The notes: generated by a model from the letters alone, not told the origin. A stretch of DNA of 6,530 bases from an uncultured bacterium (GCA_905215425.1 CAJMQD010000054.1:1-6530); one strand, 5' to 3'; positions 1 to 5,652 are shown, counted from the stretch's first letter. Numbers and translations are program-made.

Positions 1-282
1 GTTGACCATCTTCAGGATACGCTCCACCTCGCCGCCGAAGTCGGCGTGGCCCGGGGTGTCCACAATGTTGATCTTTACGTCGCCGTACTGAATGGCGGTG
101 TTCTTGGCCAGGATGGTGATGCCCCGCTCCCGCTCCAGATCGTTGGAATCCATCACCCGGTCCACCACGGTCTGATTCTCGCGGTAGACGCCGCCCTGCT
201 TGAGCATCTCGTCCACCAGCGTGGTTTTTCCGTGGTCAACGTGAGCAATAATGGCTACGTTGCGCAGTTTTTCATTTTTCAT
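1..282 (-). CDS. typA: GTP-binding protein TypA/BipA, N-terminal 94 residues (3' end outside window)
   Basis: This is the start of a ribosome-associated translational GTPase of the EF-G/LepA superfamily, known to act in 50S assembly and stress or cold adaptation. Reading the minus strand from an ATG at 282-280 gives 94 codons that stay open to base 1. The G1/P-loop is [10 protein letters not shown] (residues 13-22), the switch I region carries [13 protein letters not shown] (45-57) and the G3 motif is DTPGHADF (75-82). The [13 protein letters not shown] form separates TypA from LepA and EF-G. A ribosome binding site AAAGGAG (minus strand, 293-299) lies 10 nt before the ATG, which fixes the start. 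About 85% of the protein (domain II, EF-G-like III and V, C-terminal domain) is outside the window. The gene is divergent from everything to its right and has its own promoter at 583-611 and an unusually long structured leader. The identification is firm. Confidence 0.96.
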   Translation of the reverse strand, partial: MKNEKLRNVAIIAHVDHGKTTLVDEMLKQGGVYRENQTVVDRVMDSNDLERERGITILAKNTAIQYGDVKINIVDTPGHADFGGEVERILKMVN

Positions 283-315
283 ATTACCTTATCTCCTTTG
301 CGTGGAAAAACCACG

Positions 316-352
316 ATAAAAATTAAAAACAGGACCCGCGACACGATGTCCT
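316..352 (-). terminator. Terminator-like hairpin in the typA leader (possible attenuator)
   Basis: On the minus strand AGGAC (348-352) can pair with GTCCT (331-335), with a short CG/CG inner pairing in the 12-nt loop. It is followed at once by G, TTTTT, AA, TTTTT. The T tract is strong and the stem short, so termination would be partial at best. It lies only about 34 nt before the typA start codon, a position typical of leader attenuators. Confidence 0.35.
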
Positions 353-363
353 TTGCTGCCACA

Positions 364-555
364 TAGGAGAGATACGCCGCCCATTTGCAGCCCAGCGCAG
401 CGGCTGCAAATGGGAAAGGACGAGCAGCGGAGTGAATGAGCCATGGCATTTATACCATGGCGAACGAGAAGGTGAATTGCCCCGCAGGGGCAAGAGAGGC
501 TGCCCTGGGGCATACGCAGCTTGCGAGGACTAGGAGCATATCCCCAGCGGGGGAA
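364..555. repeat. Hairpin cluster, candidate dispersed repeat element or structured RNA module
   Basis: Five perfect inverted repeats are packed into about 190 bases: a 13-bp stem at 380-392/402-414 (9-nt loop), a 7-bp stem GCCATGG/CCATGGC at 440-446/455-461, a 7-bp stem TTGCCCC/GGGGCAA at 477-483/487-493 (3-nt loop), a 5-bp stem at 499-503/516-520 and CCCC/GGGG at 542-545/549-552. The stretch is GC-rich compared with the AT-rich bases on its right (556-750). It has no convincing gene, although the minus strand stays open for 74 codons across part of it. It could be an interspersed palindromic element that landed in the typA leader, or the functional core of that leader. One copy cannot decide between these. 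Confidence 0.4.
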
Positions 556-582
556 GCTGATTCAAAAGTTGTCTGACGAAAA

Positions 583-611
583 ATTATACCCCGATTTTTT
601 AGAAAAGGCAA
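583..611 (-). promoter_or_regulatory. Sigma-A promoter of typA
   Basis: On the minus strand a -35 box TTGCCT (606-611) is followed by exactly 17 nt and a perfect -10 box TATAAT (583-588). Transcription should begin near 576. The nearest gene downstream on this strand is typA, which puts about 295 nt of untranslated leader before its ATG. No better minus-strand promoter was seen nearer to typA. Confidence 0.75.
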
Positions 612-712
612 CGGCTTTTCGCAAAAACAGCGTTGTGCTTCAAATTTTTCACACAACACCCCCTTGAAATGACAACCTTATCAAGAAATCGAAAAAATGT
701 TCCATTTATCTC

Positions 713-741
713 TTGACGAATTAGAACAGATGTTGTATTTT
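713..741 (+). promoter_or_regulatory. Sigma-A promoter reading toward tepA
   Basis: A -35 box TTGACG (713-718) is followed by exactly 17 nt and a -10 box TATTTT (736-741), in an AT-rich setting. Transcription should start near 748. No protein gene with a plausible ribosome binding site follows for 450 nt, so the immediate product is a non-coding RNA or a very long leader of tepA. It is the best plus-strand promoter found before tepA. Confidence 0.65.
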
Positions 742-747
742 ATTTAT

Positions 748-866
748 GGAACAAACGTTTCTTTTCTTCGTCAAACGGGATAGTCCGGTTTATGGTACCC
801 ATCATCCGGTACCATCGGTTGATAAGGGAAAACACGCCTGACAGCGCATCTTTCCGGCGCTTTTTG
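748..866 (+). ncRNA. Candidate small structured RNA, or first part of a long tepA leader
   Basis: Directly after the promoter at 713-741 come three hairpins in a row. The first pairs AAAC (773-776) with GTTT (788-791), with GGA/TCC inside and a TAG loop. The second is a perfect 8-bp stem, ATGGTACC (792-799) with GGTACCAT (808-815). The third, AGCGC/GCGCT (843-847/857-861), is followed by a T run. Promoter, folded body and a terminator-like end fit a small RNA of roughly 115 nt. I do not recognise the family. If the weak terminator is read through, this is only the 5' part of a longer transcript that includes the fold at 926-1087. An ATG at 792 opens a 118-codon frame, but it has no ribosome binding site and starts inside a hairpin, so I do not call it a gene. 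Confidence 0.35.
843..865 (+). terminator. Weak intrinsic terminator-like hairpin
   Basis: AGCGC (843-847) and GCGCT (857-861) form a 5-bp stem with a 9-nt loop, followed by a run of five T (861-865), the first of which is in the stem, and after GCCC four more T (870-873). The stem is short, so efficiency is doubtful. A GC-rich hairpin GGCGGGC/GCCCGCC (880-897) follows without any T run. Confidence 0.35.
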
Positions 867-925
867 CCCTTTTCGCCTTGGCGGGCGCCAGCCCGCCTGC
901 ATCTCAAAAAACAAAATCTCTCGAA

Positions 926-1144
926 AATCCATTCCTGTCAGGTGCAGGCAGTTTTGCCGGAGCAGAAATGCGTCCAGACAAGGAAAGGCCCGCAGAAAAT
1001 ACTTGTCGTATTGTCAAGGGACTTGACGCTGTATGGGCCCATTTCTGCCCGTCAAAACCGTGTCTGCCCTTGTCATCCGATGGTATTCTGGCGTAACATT
1101 GACCTGAATTCCCGGCGGGACGAGCTCCTGCCGGGAATTTTTGT
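926..1144 (+). ncRNA. Candidate structured non-coding RNA (6S-like rod) or attenuating leader of tepA
   Basis: The stretch folds on paper into one long nested rod. From the outside inwards the pairs are 926-932 with 1080-1087 (one bulge), 947-950 with 1065-1068, GTTTTG (951-956) with CAAAAC (1053-1058), CGG (958-960) with CCG (1049-1051), a perfect 9-bp helix GCAGAAATG (962-970) with CATTTCTGC (1040-1048), GGCCC (987-991) with GGGCC (1035-1039), and GCAG (992-995) with CTGT (1029-1032). At the tip sit two small hairpins, 998-1012 and 1013-1027. Bases 971-986 form a one-sided loop, and GACAAGG within it (977-983) can pair with CCTTGTC outside the rod (1068-1074), a possible pseudoknot. A strong terminator follows at 1107-1146. 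The length, the rod with a 5'-side loop and AGTTTTG next to CCGG recall 6S RNA of Firmicutes, but the 9-bp helix inside the expected open bubble fits it poorly. The 5' end is not set: no promoter was seen just upstream, and the transcript may start at about 748. Confidence 0.45.
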
Positions 1145-1146
1145 TT
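1107..1146 (+). terminator. Strong intrinsic terminator
   Basis: AATTCCCGGC (1107-1116) pairs perfectly with GCCGGGAATT (1130-1139). The helix continues inward with G-T, G-C, G-C and A-T pairs to a 5-nt loop CGAGC (1121-1125), giving 14 pairs. It ends in TTTTTGTTT (1138-1146). It is the best terminator in the window, yet no protein gene lies upstream on this strand, so it must end a non-coding RNA or act as an attenuator 50 nt before the tepA start codon. Confidence 0.85.
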
Positions 1147-1195
1147 AACATCCCCCACTTCTGCATATGCTATCCCGGAACAGGAGGGGACAAGC

Positions 1196-1906
1196 ATGGA
1201 AGAGACGCAAGCCAAACAGGAGCAGAGCGGGGAAGAGGAGGATCGGGAGCAATCGATTGTAGACTTTGGTTCTGCACAGGTAGAATCCGCCCGAGGGACG
1301 GTGCATATTCTGACCATTGTGGGCCAGGTTGAGGGGCACCAGCTGCTGCCGCCCACGACCAAAAGCACGAAGTATGAGCATGTCATGCCGCTGCTGGCCA
1401 CCGTGGAGGAGAGCGACGAGGTGGACGGCTTACTGATCCTGCTGAACACCATGGGAGGGGATATCGAGGCGGGACTGGGAATCGCAGAGCTGATCGCCAG
1501 TATGTCCAAGCCCACGGTGTCTCTGGTCCTGGGGGGCGGACATTCGATCGGTGTTCCGCTGGCGGTGTCGGCCAAGCGGTCTTTTATTGCGCCCTCGGCG
1601 GCCATGACCATTCATCCCGTGCGGTTAAACGGTCTGGTCATCGGCGTGCCGCAGACCTTTTACTATTTTGAGCGGATCCAGGAGCGAATCACCCGATTCG
1701 TAACGGCCAACAGCAATATAAAGCGGGATACCTTTACAAAACTGATGCTCCGCACCGGGGAATTGGCCGCTGATGTGGGCAGCGTGATCTATGGAGAGGA
1801 GGCGGTGGAGATCGGTTTGATCGACAAAATCGGCGGTTTATCCGATGCTCTGGCGTGTCTGCACGAGATGATACAGGAGCGGAACAGGAGCGATCAGGGC
1901 GGCTGA
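1196..1906 (+). CDS. tepA: TepA-like ClpP-family serine protease
   Basis: A 236-residue protein of the ClpP/crotonase fold, closest to the TepA (YmfB) group, which in Bacillus subtilis is linked to protein translocation and signal-peptide degradation. Residues 1-30 are acidic and Glu/Gln-rich; the ClpP fold begins near 35. The strand-helix motif NTMGGDIEAGLGIAEL (84-99) matches NSPGG of ClpP, the nucleophile is Ser117 in GGGHSIG, and the catalytic His is His140 in MTIHPV. The ClpP Asp is not at its usual place: ungapped alignment on EAVEIGLID (202-210) puts Gly195 there, with Asp193 two residues earlier. No signal peptide or membrane segment is seen. The start is fixed by AGGAGGGG (1182-1189) 6 nt before ATG. 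tepA next to a spoIIIE/ftsK gene is a conserved Firmicutes arrangement. A strong terminator lies just upstream, so expression needs read-through or a promoter in 1147-1180, where none is convincing. Family is certain, physiological role inferred. Confidence 0.88.
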   Translation: MEETQAKQEQSGEEEDREQSIVDFGSAQVESARGTVHILTIVGQVEGHQLLPPTTKSTKYEHVMPLLATVEESDEVDGLLILLNTMGGDIEAGLGIAELIASMSKPTVSLVLGGGHSIGVPLAVSAKRSFIAPSAAMTIHPVRLNGLVIGVPQTFYYFERIQERITRFVTANSNIKRDTFTKLMLRTGELAADVGSVIYGEEAVEIGLIDKIGGLSDALACLHEMIQERNRSDQGG

Positions 1907-1925
1907 GACCGCCCTTTCGGTCTTT
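1897..1925 (+). terminator. Weak terminator-like hairpin at the end of tepA
   Basis: GGGCGG (1897-1902) pairs with CCGCCC (1909-1914) around a 6-nt loop that contains the tepA stop codon TGA (1904-1906), followed by TTT, CGG, TCTTT. An alternative hairpin GACCG/CGGTC (1907-1911/1918-1922) overlaps it and is followed by TTT. The T run is interrupted, so termination is probably partial, which would leave some read-through into uppP. Confidence 0.4.
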
Positions 1926-1941
1926 CCGGAAGAGAAAAGGA

Positions 1942-1971
1942 CTGGAATTTCTCCTGTGGTTGTGATAATAT
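1942..1971 (+). promoter_or_regulatory. Possible weak promoter of uppP
   Basis: A -10-like GATAAT (1964-1969) or TAATAT (1966-1971, preceded by TGA as an extended -10) lies 41-48 bases before the uppP start. The best -35 candidate, CTGGAA (1942-1947), is poor. The local AT-rich patch and the terminator-like hairpin after tepA make a promoter here reasonable, but the boxes alone are weak. Confidence 0.28.
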
Positions 1972-2011
1972 AGTAATTGTGATTTTATGCCGTTTGGAGG
2001 TACATAGCCCT

Positions 2012-2854
2012 ATGACATATTTAATGTCCGCTGTTTTAGGCTTTTTACAGGGGGTGGCGGAGTTCCTGCCCATCTCAAGCTCGGGCCATCTGTCGCTGTT
2101 CCAGCATTTTTTCGGGATGGAAGAGCCGGACAGCCTGTTCAACATCCTGCTCCATTTTGCCACGTTGATCGCGGTGTGTGTCTATTACTTCCAGGATGTG
2201 GTGGAGATGATCGTAGAGTTCTTCCGCGGCGTGGCTGCGCTGTTTTCCCGGACGCCCTCCCGGGGAAACCCGCCGGAGGGGCGGCGGCTGGTATTGCTGG
2301 TGATCGTGGGCACTCTGCCCCTGTTTGCGGTGCTGCCCGTGGAGAGCAAGATCGAGATGCTGGGCGGCAGCCCAGTGTTTGTCAGCTGCGCCCTGCTGGT
2401 GACCGGCTGTATCCTGTTTTTGTCTGACCGCTATGGCGGCGGCCGGAAGACGGCCAAGAACGCGACCATTAAGGACGCACTTCTGGTGGGATTGGCTCAG
2501 GGCGTGGCAACCATCCCCGGCCTGTCCCGTTCCGGCTGTACGATTTCCGCAGGTATGGCAATGGGCTTTCAGCGGAAATTTGCAGTGCGCTACTCCTTCC
2601 TGCTGTCCCTGCCTGCTGTGTTTGGCGCCACGCTGCTGAAGGTCATCAAGACCGTAAAGGCGGCGGAGCCCCTGGCAGAGGGGATCCTGCCCAAGTATCT
2701 GCTGGGCATGGCCGTTGCAGGAGTGGTAGGCTATTTTTCCATTCGTCTGGTGGACCTGCTGGCGTCCAAGGGCAAGTTTGGCGCCTTTGCCTGGTACTGT
2801 TGGGGAGCCGGCCTGCTCTTCCTGGTGCTGAGCCTTGTGGGCTGGACACTGTAA
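2012..2854 (+). CDS. uppP: Undecaprenyl-diphosphatase UppP (BacA family)
   Basis: A 280-residue integral membrane phosphatase that converts undecaprenyl diphosphate to the monophosphate, renewing the lipid carrier for peptidoglycan and other surface polymers; the family is linked to bacitracin tolerance. Family motif 1 is QGVAEFLPISSSGHL (13-27), giving the (E/Q)xxxE pair Gln13 and Glu17 and His26. Motif 2 is PGLSRSG (169-175) with the conserved Arg173. Hydrophobic segments cover about 46-60, 93-110, 121-137, 154-168, 193-210, 229-250 and 258-279. The length matches the family (E. coli 273). I chose ATG 2012 over an upstream in-frame GTG at 1979, because TTGGAGG (1994-2000) stands 11 nt before 2012 and would lie inside the longer form, whose extra 11 residues have no family match. 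The stop is 32 nt before ftsK, so the two are probably one transcript. Identification is firm. Confidence 0.95.
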   Translation: MTYLMSAVLGFLQGVAEFLPISSSGHLSLFQHFFGMEEPDSLFNILLHFATLIAVCVYYFQDVVEMIVEFFRGVAALFSRTPSRGNPPEGRRLVLLVIVGTLPLFAVLPVESKIEMLGGSPVFVSCALLVTGCILFLSDRYGGGRKTAKNATIKDALLVGLAQGVATIPGLSRSGCTISAGMAMGFQRKFAVRYSFLLSLPAVFGATLLKVIKTVKAAEPLAEGILPKYLLGMAVAGVVGYFSIRLVDLLASKGKFGAFAWYCWGAGLLFLVLSLVGWTL

Positions 2855-2886
2855 GACAAGATTCCTTTACAAGTGAGGTTTGAACT

Positions 2887-5652
2887 ATGGCAACCACACA
2901 AAAGAAATCCGGGGGCAGCCGCAGCAGCGGTTCCCGCAGCGCCCCGGCGAAGCGGACCTCCGCTTCCGGCGGCAGCCGGAGCAGGAAAAAAACCGCGCCT
3001 AAATCCAAGCCCCTGCGGCGAGAGATCGGCGCGGGGGTCTGCCTGCTGCTGTCTGTCTGTGCCGCTTTTGGCTATTTCCAGATGGACGCTCTGTTTATCA
3101 ACTTTTTTTGCAGTCTGTCCAAGGGGCTGTTGGGCTATGGCTTTTGGCTTTTGTGTCCTTGCCTGCTGCTGGCCGCTTTTATTCTGGCCTTCCACCGCGG
3201 GCGGCCGGTGCGGCTGCGGCTGTGCTGTGCGCTGCTGCTGCCCGTGGCCTTTGGGTGCATCATTCATGGCTTTCAGGGCAACCTGCTGCCCTGGGATAAG
3301 ACCCTGCTGTCCGCCTTGTGGAACAGCGGTGAACAGCTAAAGTCCGGCGGAGTGCTGGGCGGGCTGTTGGGACAGATCTTCGTGGCCCTGTTTACCGCTT
3401 TGGGCAGCACCATCATTTCGGTCTTAGCCTTTTTGCTTATGGGTCTGGGCGCGTTCAACCGGTCCATAGCCGACGTAGCAGACTGGATTTTCAACCGTCC
3501 CCAGTATGAGTATGAGGAGGAGCCCGAGCCGCGGCACCAGAAGGAACGCCGCCCGCCGGTGGAGGCTGAGCCCGCTCGTCCCCAAAGAAGAGCGGCCATT
3601 GATATCCCTATGGATGACCAGGAAGTGCAGCCCCGGGAGAGCCGTCCGGAGCCCGAGCCTAAGAAACGGGGATTCTTCAACCGGACCCCTCGGGTGCCTG
3701 CGCCGGACCAGCTTCTGACAGGGAAAGCAAAGGAGAACAAGACCGGACCGGAATCCTGTTTGGAGACGGAAAAGCCGGTGGAGTACGGCCCGGAGCCTAT
3801 CCACGGCCCGGTCCACACCTGGAGTCAGCCGGAACCGGAGCCTGTGGTTCCCCCGGAGCCCCCGGTGGTCCCGCCCCGCCCGACGACTCAGCCCGAGCCG
3901 GAGCCTATCCCCGTAACTCCTGTGCCTCAGCCGGTTCAGGTTCCGCCGCCTGTCCCTGTGCCGGAGCAGCCGGTATCCGCACCTGCCCCCTCGGATAAGC
4001 TCACCGCCCAGGAGAGCGCTCAGCTTGTGCAGCAGATCACCCGGGATCTCCAGCAGGGGACGGGGGAGGAGCAGCCCTATCAGTATCCCCCCCTCAGCTT
4101 GCTGGACCAGACAGCGGGAGGCATTGGCGGCGACGTTCTGGCCGAGCTGGACGCCAATAAGCAGCGCCTGTCCGATACCATCCACTCCTTTGGAATCGAC
4201 GCCAGCATCGTCAATGTGACCCGTGGCCCCTCGGTGACCCGATATGAGCTGGAGCTGGACCAGGGTGTGCGCTTGAATAAGCTGACAAATCTGGCCGACG
4301 ATATTGCGCTGGCGCTGGGGGCCACCGGCGTGCGGATCGCCCCTATCCCCGACCAGATTTCTATGGTAGGCATTGAAGTCCCCAATAAATTGGTATCCCC
4401 CGTCAACATTTACGAGGTCTTGTCCTCAAAGAACTTCCAGGACAGCTCCTCTAAGGTGTCCTTTGCGGTGGGCAAGGACATCGGCGGAAACTGCATTGTG
4501 GGCAACATTGCCAAGCTGCCTCACCTGCTGATTGCCGGTACCACCGGCTCCGGTAAATCGGTGTGTACCAACTCGCTGATCATCTCTCTGCTCTATAAGT
4601 CCACCCCGGAGGAGGTCCGCCTGATCATGGTAGACCCCAAGATGGTGGAATTGGGCATCTATAACGGGATTCCCCATCTGTTGATCCCCGTGGTCACCGA
4701 CCCCAAGAAGGCCGCTGGGGCCTTGCAGTGGGCGGTGACGGAGATGATGAAGCGCTACCGCAGCTTTGCGGAGGTTGGTGTCCGGGATCTGGCCTCCTAT
4801 AACAAGAAAGCAGCCCAGACAGAGGGAATGGAGAAAATGCCCCAGATCGTGGTCATCATCGATGAGCTGGCCGACCTGATGCTGGTAGCCGCCAAAGAGG
4901 TGGAGGAGTCCATTTGCCGCGTGGCGCAGATGGGCCGCGCCAGCGGAATGCACCTGGTCATTGCCACCCAGCGGCCCTCCGCTGATGTGATCACCGGCTT
5001 GATGAAGGCCAACATCCCCAGCCGCATCGCCTTTGCCGTGGCCTCCGCCATGGAATCTCGAATCATTCTGGATACTATGGGCGCTGAAAAGCTGGTGGGC
5101 CGGGGCGATATGCTGTTCTTCCCCTTGGGCATGGGCAAGCCTACCCGGGTGCAGGGCTGCTTTATCTCCGACCAGGAGGTCGCCTCCGTGGTGGAGTTCA
5201 TCAAGCGGGGCAGCACGGCCCAGTATGACGATCAGGTGCTCAGCGAGATTGAGCAGCACGCCGCCGAGAAGGACAAGAATTCCAAGGGGGTGGGCGGCTC
5301 TGCCCCTGAGGACGTGGACAATGAATACGATGAACTCATCGATGCCGCGACTGAAGTGGTCATCGAAACCGGACAGGCTTCCGTGTCTATGCTTCAGCGC
5401 CGCCTGAAGCTGGGCTATGCCCGGGCGGCCCGCCTGGTGGACCAGCTGGAGGAGAAGGGGATCGTAGGCCCCTTTGAGGGCAGCAAGCCGAGGCAGCTGC
5501 TGATCACCAAGGAGCAGTGGCAGGAGATGAAGCTGCGGCAGGGCGGCGTGGCTGCCGCCAGCGTCCAGCCGGCAGCAGAGCCGATGCCCGCAGATTTGCC
5601 CATCTTTGATGGAGAGGACGGTCTGGACCGGGCGGAAGAGGACACGCTATAA
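2887..5652 (+). CDS. ftsK: DNA translocase FtsK/SpoIIIE
   Basis: A 921-residue septal DNA pump that moves chromosomal DNA through the closing septum; in spore-formers SpoIIIE fills the forespore. Residues 1-46 are Ser/Arg/Lys-rich. Four membrane segments lie near 47-64, 80-103, 110-127 and 157-187. A long hydrophilic linker (about 195-400) follows, with a Pro/Glu/Val-rich core at 314-369 built from PEPEP and VPP units. The alpha domain covers about 419-505. The RecA-type motor has Walker A GTTGSGKS (551-558), Walker B VVIIDE ending Asp659-Glu660, and ATQRPSADV from 693. The C-terminal winged-helix gamma domain (about 813-880) recognises polar chromosomal octamers; its helix holds GYARAARLVDQLEEKG. 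At 921 residues it is longer than B. subtilis SpoIIIE (787), mostly through the linker. GTGAGGT (2873-2879) sits 7 nt before ATG 2887. Whether it serves vegetative division, sporulation or both cannot be read from sequence. Confidence 0.97.
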   Translation: MATTQKKSGGSRSSGSRSAPAKRTSASGGSRSRKKTAPKSKPLRREIGAGVCLLLSVCAAFGYFQMDALFINFFCSLSKGLLGYGFWLLCPCLLLAAFILAFHRGRPVRLRLCCALLLPVAFGCIIHGFQGNLLPWDKTLLSALWNSGEQLKSGGVLGGLLGQIFVALFTALGSTIISVLAFLLMGLGAFNRSIADVADWIFNRPQYEYEEEPEPRHQKERRPPVEAEPARPQRRAAIDIPMDDQEVQPRESRPEPEPKKRGFFNRTPRVPAPDQLLTGKAKENKTGPESCLETEKPVEYGPEPIHGPVHTWSQPEPEPVVPPEPPVVPPRPTTQPEPEPIPVTPVPQPVQVPPPVPVPEQPVSAPAPSDKLTAQESAQLVQQITRDLQQGTGEEQPYQYPPLSLLDQTAGGIGGDVLAELDANKQRLSDTIHSFGIDASIVNVTRGPSVTRYELELDQGVRLNKLTNLADDIALALGATGVRIAPIPDQISMVGIEVPNKLVSPVNIYEVLSSKNFQDSSSKVSFAVGKDIGGNCIVGNIAKLPHLLIAGTTGSGKSVCTNSLIISLLYKSTPEEVRLIMVDPKMVELGIYNGIPHLLIPVVTDPKKAAGALQWAVTEMMKRYRSFAEVGVRDLASYNKKAAQTEGMEKMPQIVVIIDELADLMLVAAKEVEESICRVAQMGRASGMHLVIATQRPSADVITGLMKANIPSRIAFAVASAMESRIILDTMGAEKLVGRGDMLFFPLGMGKPTRVQGCFISDQEVASVVEFIKRGSTAQYDDQVLSEIEQHAAEKDKNSKGVGGSAPEDVDNEYDELIDAATEVVIETGQASVSMLQRRLKLGYARAARLVDQLEEKGIVGPFEGSKPRQLLITKEQWQEMKLRQGGVAAASVQPAAEPMPADLPIFDGEDGLDRAEEDTL

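Larger units (their letters stand above)
283..576 (-). promoter_or_regulatory. Long hairpin-rich 5' leader of typA
   Basis: This is the stretch between the predicted start of transcription and the typA ATG. It contains, in the order transcribed, a GGGG/CCCC hairpin (542-552), GCTGC/GCAGC (499-520), TTGCCCC/GGGGCAA (477-493), GCCATGG/CCATGGC (440-461), a perfect 13-bp stem (380-392 with 402-414), a terminator-like hairpin (331-352) with two T runs, and a small CGTGG/CCACG hairpin (301-315) just before the ribosome binding site. Leaders of this length and structure often carry attenuators or protein-binding sites, but I recognise no riboswitch family here. Some of the structure may come from an inserted dispersed repeat rather than a regulator. 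That it is untranslated leader is inferred from the promoter at 583-611. Confidence 0.5.

Noticed and set aside
289..513. 74-codon minus-strand frame in the typA leader
   Set aside because: It is Cys/Ser-rich, runs through the hairpin cluster and has no clear ribosome binding site. It is better explained as a frame open by chance in a palindromic element.
632..657. GTTGTG/CACAAC inverted repeat between the divergent promoters as an operator
   Set aside because: The arms are only 6 bp with a 14-nt AT-rich spacer, and it matches no repressor site I know, so it is too weak to call.
748..1146. RNase P RNA, tmRNA or SRP RNA as the identity of the structured region
   Set aside because: The RNase P signatures GAGGAAAGTCC and ACAGAA...GGCTTA, the tmRNA ends, and the SRP GGAAGG...GCAGC core are all absent.
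792..1148. 118-codon plus-strand frame before tepA
   Set aside because: Its ATG is inside a perfect hairpin without a Shine-Dalgarno sequence, the translation resembles nothing known, and the frame crosses the 1107-1146 terminator.
904..1611. 235-codon minus-strand frame across the ncRNA region and the first half of tepA
   Set aside because: It is Ser/Pro-rich, antisense to a conserved ClpP fold, and crosses the strong terminator hairpin. No ribosome binding site supports it.
1979..2011. GTG start giving UppP 11 extra residues
   Set aside because: The good ribosome binding site at 1994-2000 lies inside this extension and is correctly placed only for ATG 2012; UppP proteins begin close to the QGVAEFLPISSSGHL motif.
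3424..4185. 253-codon open frame on the minus strand inside ftsK
   Set aside because: It is antisense to the Pro/Glu-rich linker, low in complexity and has no known motif; the plus-strand frame is a clear FtsK. It is a by-product of GC-rich codon use.
4426..5259. 277-codon open frame on the minus strand inside ftsK
   Set aside because: It lies opposite the highly conserved motor domain; its His/Gly/Leu-rich translation matches no family I know.
5452..5459. GAGAAGGG, the B. subtilis SpoIIIE recognition octamer, inside the ftsK gamma-domain codons
   Set aside because: It is a single occurrence explained by the common codons GAG AAG GGG for Glu-Lys-Gly; skew over the whole genome would be needed to give it meaning.
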